DNA of 9,318 bases, from the NCBI GenBank assembly GCA_049589355.1, contig JBAWAP010000325.1:1-9318 (forward strand), in the 5' to 3' direction. Numbering within the stretch: the stretch's first letter is position 1; each line of letters begins with the position of its first letter. The notes beneath the pieces are model-generated. The model made no database searches, was not told where the DNA came from, and saw only the letters and a program-made list of their open reading frames with translations. The position numbers were made by a program, and so were the translations under genes. Of the stretch, positions 6,246 to 9,318 are shown in pieces. The stretch comes from JBAWAP01 sp049589355 (GTDB lineage Bacteria > Chloroflexota > Anaerolineae > VGOG01).

Positions 6246-6587
6246 ATGTCCAGTGCCACCGTTGTTCTGTTCACCCGCTTTGGCCTGGGCCAGGCCCCGG
6301 CCGAGCTCCAGCAGAAGATGGCCGACATCTTCCTCTCCCTGCTGGGCAAGTTGGATATGCTGCCGGGCAAGCTGCTCTTTTACACCGACGGCGTGAAGTT
6401 GGTGTGCGAGGGGTCTCCTGTCCTGGAGCAATTGCGGGCACTAGAATCTAAAGGTGTAGAACTGATCATCTGCTCCACCTGCCTGAACTACTTCGGCCTG
6501 ACGGACAAAGTACAGGTGGGCACGATCGGTGGTATGGCCGCTATCCTCCAGGCGCTGGCCCAGGCGGAGAAGGTGGTAACCGTATGA
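6246..6587 (+). CDS. yedF: YedF-type selenium metabolism protein, DsrE-like domain only
   Basis: 113-residue DsrE/DsrF-like protein matching the C-terminal domain of YedF, a family found beside selD and thought to carry sulfur or selenium as a cysteine-bound species. Visible are the N-terminal strand VVLFTRFGLGQAP, the LLFYTDGVKLVCEGSPVLEQL block, and the site IICSTCLNYFGL with Cys76 and Cys79, then KVQVGTIGGM and the closing KVVTV. The usual N-terminal TusA-like domain of full-length YedF is absent. AGGAGG ends 5 nt before the ATG and overlaps the previous stop. The stop overlaps the selD ATG (ATGA), so the two are translationally coupled, which supports a Se-transfer role to SelD. Confidence 0.88.
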   Translation: MSSATVVLFTRFGLGQAPAELQQKMADIFLSLLGKLDMLPGKLLFYTDGVKLVCEGSPVLEQLRALESKGVELIICSTCLNYFGLTDKVQVGTIGGMAAILQALAQAEKVVTV

Positions 6588-7654
6588 GCGACGAGCCGCG
6601 CGCCAGCTCGGGCAAGCAGGTCCGTCTGACCAGCTTGGCCTCGACCGCCGGTTGAGCGGCCAAACTGGCCCCTGAGGCCCTGGCGCAGGTCTTGCGCCCC
6701 TTGCAACAGATGTTCGCCCCGGCCGACTATCCCCAGGTGCTGGTCGGCCTGGGATCACCGGACGACGCCGCCGTCTACCGGTTGGATGCCGACAGAGCCC
6801 TGATCGTTACCGCCGACTTCTTCACGCCCATCGTGGATGTCCCGTACGATTTCGGGGCCATCGCCGCCGCCAACGCCCTGAGCGACGTGTACGCCATGGG
6901 CGGCGAGCCGCTGCTGGCCATCAACCTGGTCGCCTTCCCGCCCGAGCTGCCGGAGGTCCTGGCCGAGGTGCTGCGGGGCGGGGCGGAGAAAGTACGCGAG
7001 GCGGGCGTCGCTCTGGCCGGTGGGCACACCATCCAGGACAAGGAGCCCAAGTACGGGCTGGCCGTGGTCGGACTGGCCCACCCCGACCGGCTGCTGACCC
7101 GGACTGGGGCACGGCCTGGCGACGCGCTGGTGCTGACCAAGCCGCTGGGCACCGGCGTCATCGCCACCGCCTTCAAGCGCGGCCTGGCCGACCCCACCCA
7201 TCTGGCCGGCGCGGTGCACTGGATGACAGCCCTCAACCGCACCGCTGGCCGGACCGCCGTCGAACTGGGCCTGCGCGGCGCCACCGACATCACCGGCTTC
7301 GGCCTGCTGGGCCACGCCTGGGAGATGGCCGAGGCCTCAGGCGTCGGGATGCGCATCCGCCTGCGGAACGTGCGGCTAATGGACGGGACGCGGGAGTACG
7401 CCGGACAGAGCCTTTTCCCTGGCGGCTCCTACTGCAATCGGGATTACTACAGCCCGCACGTGCACTTTGCGGACGGTATCAGCGAGGAGGAGCAAATGTT
7501 GCTCTTTGACGCCCAGACCTCGGGCGGCCTGCTGCTGGCTGTGCCGCCGGACAAACTGGACGAACTTCTCGATCGCTTCGTCTCCGAAGATCAACCCGGC
7601 TGGGTCATCGGCCAGGTGGTGACGGAGCCGGGGATCGAGATTATCTCAGAATAG
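6584..7654 (+). CDS. selD: Selenide, water dikinase (SelD), selenocysteine-containing
   Basis: Makes selenophosphate, the Se donor for Sec-tRNA and selenouridine, from selenide and ATP. The coding region starts at the ATG overlapping the yedF stop and crosses an in-frame TGA at 6653-6655 that I read as selenocysteine. Around it the peptide is LTSLASTAG-U-AAKLAPEAL, the family's catalytic motif, with Sec24 at the place of E. coli Cys17 and Lys27 at that of Lys20. Downstream are GSPDDAAVY, ADFFTPIVD, ANALSDVYAMGG, GGHTIQDKEPKYG and DITGFGLLGHAWEM, all SelD signatures. The total of 356 residues matches the family. If the TGA were a real stop, the product would be 23 residues and the rest would have no good start; a TTG at 6692 would leave out the active site. 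A SECIS-like hairpin is at 6682-6698. The host must therefore have SelA, SelB and SelC. Confidence 0.95.
6653..6655 (+). other. Selenocysteine (UGA) recoding codon
   Basis: TGA codon 24 of selD. Both flanks are in the same frame and code for the conserved motif TAG-U-AAK. The position is the nucleophile site, occupied by Cys or Sec throughout the family. The readthrough frame stays open to the stop at 7652-7654. Confidence 0.93.
6682..6698 (+). promoter_or_regulatory. Putative bacterial SECIS hairpin in selD
   Basis: GGCGCA (6682-6687) pairs perfectly with TGCGCC (6693-6698) around the five-base loop GGTCT (6688-6692). The loop begins 32 nt after the TGA, inside the roughly 16-37 nt window described for bacterial SECIS elements, and starts with the required G. 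From memory the GGUCU loop matches that of E. coli fdhF. It lies inside the coding region, as bacterial elements do. SelB binding is inferred. Confidence 0.82.
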
Positions 7655-7669
7655 GAGGTTTACCTACAA

Positions 7670-7894
7670 ATGCCCACATACGATTATCAGTGCCGGGATT
7701 GCGGCCATGTCTTCGAGGTCAGAGCCACCTTCAAGCAAAAGGAGGTGGGGCTTCAGCCGGAGTGTCCCGAGTGCCACAGCACCGAGACGCAGCAGGCCTT
7801 TCGCTCAATGATGTTCATCCGCAGCGGCGACGGCGGCAGCGTCATGCCCATGCCGATGGGTTGCGGGCCGAACATGGGGCCGGGATGCTGCTGA
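7670..7894 (+). CDS. FmdB-family zinc ribbon protein with Cys tail
   Basis: 74-residue protein. The N-terminal FmdB/CxxC_CxxC_SSSS-type zinc ribbon begins MPTYDYQCRDCGHVFE, with zinc ligands Cys8, Cys11, Cys32 and Cys35. These small proteins are common but poorly understood; the name comes from a putative regulator near formamidase and methanol genes. The C-terminal part is Gly/Met-rich (SVMPMPMGCGPN) and ends GPGCC (Cys65, Cys73, Cys74). The tail resembles that of the YlbF protein upstream and could bind a soft metal or metalloid. AGGAGG overlaps the selD stop, 11 nt before the ATG. The next gene's ATG begins 1 nt after the stop. Confidence 0.87.
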   Translation: MPTYDYQCRDCGHVFEVRATFKQKEVGLQPECPECHSTETQQAFRSMMFIRSGDGGSVMPMPMGCGPNMGPGCC

Positions 7895-7895
7895 G

Positions 7896-8216
7896 ATGGA
7901 TCACGCCGTCCCCGTGCGCATCTTCGGCGTGCCCATGGCCTGTGCCACCGGCGTGACCGACACCTGGCGAAAGGCGGCCGGCTGGGCCAGACAACAACTG
8001 ACGGCCCGCTTCGGCGAACAGGTAGCCGTCGAATATTACGATCTCTTCTCCTCAGAGATGGATCGCTTCCCCGAGGTCGCGGCCCTGGTAGCCGCCAGGC
8101 AGGGGCAGGTGCCACTGATCTTCGTGGATGGGGAGTTGCTGTCTTCGGGCGGCAAGGTCTCAGCGCCGGACATCCGCCGTCGGCTGGAGGCAATGGGCCT
8201 CAAACCGCAACGGTAG
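7896..8216 (+). CDS. Thioredoxin-fold protein, YuzD/ArsD-like, single active Cys
   Basis: 106-residue predicted thioredoxin-fold protein. The N-terminal strand VPVRIFGVP is followed by MACATGVTDTWRKA, then the strand VAVEYYDLF, the cis-proline loop VPLIFVDGEL and a last helix APDIRRRLEAMGL. The layout is close to YuzD-type disulfide oxidoreductases (FG....CASC) and also recalls ArsD (FDPxLCCxTGxCG). However, only Cys16 is present; Gly19 sits where the second Cys of a CxxC would be, so it cannot make the normal internal disulfide. It may act through a mixed thiol or as a carrier of S, Se or As. It lacks a clear Shine-Dalgarno of its own and is probably coupled to fmdB. The family call is tentative; the fold call is better. 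Confidence 0.75.
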   Translation: MDHAVPVRIFGVPMACATGVTDTWRKAAGWARQQLTARFGEQVAVEYYDLFSSEMDRFPEVAALVAARQGQVPLIFVDGELLSSGGKVSAPDIRRRLEAMGLKPQR

Positions 8217-8268
8217 CCAGATGGCGATCACGGAGGAACGAAGGCGTTTTTATCACGAGGGAGCGATC

Positions 8269-8799
8269 ATGACCGACAACGATCTGCTGTGGCACAGCTT
8301 CACCATCACTCACGTATTGGACTGTATCGCCGACCCGACCAAGAACCGGGTCATCGCCGCGTTCTCGGACAACATTGCGGCCGTCTTTCCTTACCTGAAC
8401 GCTATCATCCCCAACCTGATGTACAACCCCGGAGCCAACACCATTACCATCAAGCGGGCCTGGCGGATCCTCACTTTTTATCCCCACGTGGCAGTGATGG
8501 CCAAGGTAGATGGCAAAGAGGACGCCGTGGCCCAATTGCGCTGGTTCCAGGAACTGTGCAACGACACCTGGCGTCGGCGGGAAGAGATTACCCCCTGCTA
8601 CGAGAGGCGGAAGCTGCTGGGGCCACTGGACGTGTACTGGCTATTGCCGAAGCTGAACTGCAAGGCGTGCAGCGAGGCCACCTGCATGGCCTTCGGCTTC
8701 GGGCTGTTATTAGGGGGACGTGAGTTAGCCGAGTGTCCTCATCTGACCGCGCCGGACTACGCTGAAGGCGGGCGGCGGCTGGCGGAACTGATGGGGTGA
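8269..8799 (+). CDS. 4Fe-4S cluster protein with CODH/ACS-type Fe-S domain
   Basis: 176-residue cytosolic protein. The C-terminal Fe-S domain resembles that of the corrinoid/CODH-ACS large subunit and many redox accessory proteins: Cys131-x2-Cys134-x4-Cys139-x16-Cys156 (NCKACSEATCMAFGFG ... ECPHL). The N-terminal domain of about 120 residues begins with THVLDCIADPTKNRVIAAF and continues with VFPYLNAIIPNLMYNP. I recall this arrangement from anaerobe (Fe-S)-binding proteins of unknown role, especially Dehalococcoidia-like genomes. I start at 8269, where GGAG lies 5 nt upstream; an in-frame ATG at 8221 has no ribosome site. Exact function unknown; electron transfer or cluster sensing is likely. 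Confidence 0.82.
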   Translation: MTDNDLLWHSFTITHVLDCIADPTKNRVIAAFSDNIAAVFPYLNAIIPNLMYNPGANTITIKRAWRILTFYPHVAVMAKVDGKEDAVAQLRWFQELCNDTWRRREEITPCYERRKLLGPLDVYWLLPKLNCKACSEATCMAFGFGLLLGGRELAECPHLTAPDYAEGGRRLAELMG

Positions 8800-8825
8800 T
8801 AAGTTTTCGAAGGGAGGAAACGGTA

Positions 8826-9095
8826 ATGCCAACGGAACAGGAGATTCGTGAAGCACTGCGCCCGGTCACTGACCCGGAGATCGGGATGAGCGTGGTGGAT
8901 CTGGGGATGATCCGGGAGGTCACTATCGAAGGGGACGTGGTTGAGGTCAAGATGGTGCTGACCGCCCCGTTCTGTCCCTTGGCCGACTTTATCACTAGCC
9001 AGGTGCGGCAGGCCGTGGCCGCCGTACCTGGTGTGAAGGAGGCGAAGGTCACACTGCTCCAAGAGCGTTGGGACCCCTCGTGGATGAAGCGGTGA
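8826..9095 (+). CDS. MIP18/SufT (DUF59) family Fe-S assembly-type protein
   Basis: 89-residue protein of the MIP18 family, whose members (SufT, PaaD, the N-terminus of Mrp/ApbC) help mature Fe-S proteins. Typical motifs in order are REALRPVTDPEIGMSVVDLG (about residues 8-27), the strand pair EVTIEGDVVEVKMVLTAPFC, the PFCPLAD site with the conserved Cys, and VPGVKEAKVTLL. The ATG at 8826 has GGAGG 8 nt upstream; the in-frame ATG at 8796 overlaps the previous stop and lies before the ribosome site. Coming right after a 4Fe-4S protein, a role in cluster assembly or metal insertion fits. The next gene starts 5 nt after the stop. Confidence 0.9.
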   Translation: MPTEQEIREALRPVTDPEIGMSVVDLGMIREVTIEGDVVEVKMVLTAPFCPLADFITSQVRQAVAAVPGVKEAKVTLLQERWDPSWMKR

Positions 9096-9100
9096 GGGTG

Positions 9101-9318
9101 ATGGGCGAGTTGACAGAACTGGCGCTGGAGAAGGCGCAAGAAGTCCTGACACGGGAGTGCAGCCCCCTGGGGCTTATGGCCTCGCCTGAGGGCTACCCCC
9201 ATGTCTGGGCGCGGGATAGCGTCATCACCGGCCTGGGAGCTATCTTAACCCCAGGACACGAGGCCTGCTTGCGCACCTCGCTGCAAACACTGGCTGGACA
9301 GCAATCGGAGTTAGGGGC
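9101..9318 (+). CDS. Glycoside hydrolase, glycogen-debranching/GH100-like, 3' end cut by window
   Basis: First 72 codons of a protein that runs off the window. It begins MGELTELALEKAQEVLTREC, then GYPHVWARDSVITGLGAIL and CLRTSLQTLAGQQSELG. The Y-x-x-VWARD segment followed by a helix with a TLA..Q pattern is typical of (alpha/alpha)6-barrel enzymes such as amylo-alpha-1,6-glucosidase and neutral invertase-like GH100; the Asp in ARD would lie near the active site. The substrate cannot be fixed from this fragment. It is the first gene without an evident metal/sulfur/selenium theme and may mark the end of the island, although spacing still suggests co-transcription. Confidence 0.72.
   Translation, partial: MGELTELALEKAQEVLTRECSPLGLMASPEGYPHVWARDSVITGLGAILTPGHEACLRTSLQTLAGQQSELG

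Noticed and set aside
6658..6670. GGCC-AAACT-GGCC hairpin as the SECIS element
   Set aside because: Its loop is only about 6 nt from the UGA and does not start with G; the hairpin at 6682-6698 fits far better.
7892..7894. TGA after GPGCC in fmdB as a second selenocysteine codon
   Set aside because: The next gene starts 1 nt later with a sensible protein, the frame beyond the TGA gives a low-complexity Arg-rich translation, and I saw no SECIS-like hairpin in place.
8221..8268. Earlier ATG for the 4Fe-4S protein
   Set aside because: No ribosome site before 8221, while GGAG lies 5 nt before 8269; the extra 16 residues look unlike the family start. Not fully excluded.

Overview
The window is a densely packed, GC-rich bacterial locus. 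Every gene I can support lies on the + strand, with ATGA/TGATG overlaps or very short gaps and no visible internal terminator, so it reads like one long operon or a few tightly coupled ones. Gene style suggests an anaerobic Chloroflexota (Anaerolineae-like) or similar deep-branching bacterium. The clues are the Fe-S and selenium functions, the short tandem repeats inserted in and between genes, and the C-terminal Cys tails. This taxonomic call is an inference, not a proof.

Region 1 (1-3244) is an arsenic module: the 3' part of an ArsR-family repressor, an ArsM-type arsenite methyltransferase, the ArsD metallochaperone and a two-domain ArsA ATPase. No ArsB/Acr3 efflux pump is present in the window.

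Region 2 (3275-5673) holds a small protein of unknown function, a NifS/IscS-type cysteine desulfurase and two tandem YlbF-family helical proteins. Two unusual repeat structures sit here. One is a 48-bp block of four 12-mers inserted in frame in the desulfurase gene. The other is a 74-bp imperfect palindrome built of 8-mers between the two ylbF genes.

Region 3 (5675-7654) is the selenium part: a Dfp/CoaC-like flavoprotein that lacks the decarboxylase cysteine, a stand-alone DsrE-like YedF, and selenide, water dikinase (SelD). SelD is itself a selenoprotein. Its coding region crosses an in-frame UGA (6653-6655, residue 24) at the catalytic position, and a GGUCU-loop hairpin that looks like a bacterial SECIS lies 32 nt downstream. 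A standard gene caller would lose the N-terminus.

Region 4 (7670-9318) contains an FmdB-type zinc ribbon protein with a Cys tail, a thioredoxin-fold YuzD/ArsD-like protein, a 4Fe-4S protein, a MIP18/SufT-like protein and the start of a glycoside hydrolase resembling glycogen-debranching or GH100 enzymes.

Taken together, arsenic handling (ArsR-M-D-A) runs directly into sulfur/selenium mobilisation (desulfurase, YedF, SelD) and Fe-S/metal handling genes. A plausible reading is a combined metalloid/selenium island. Co-regulation and functional coupling are inferences from layout only.
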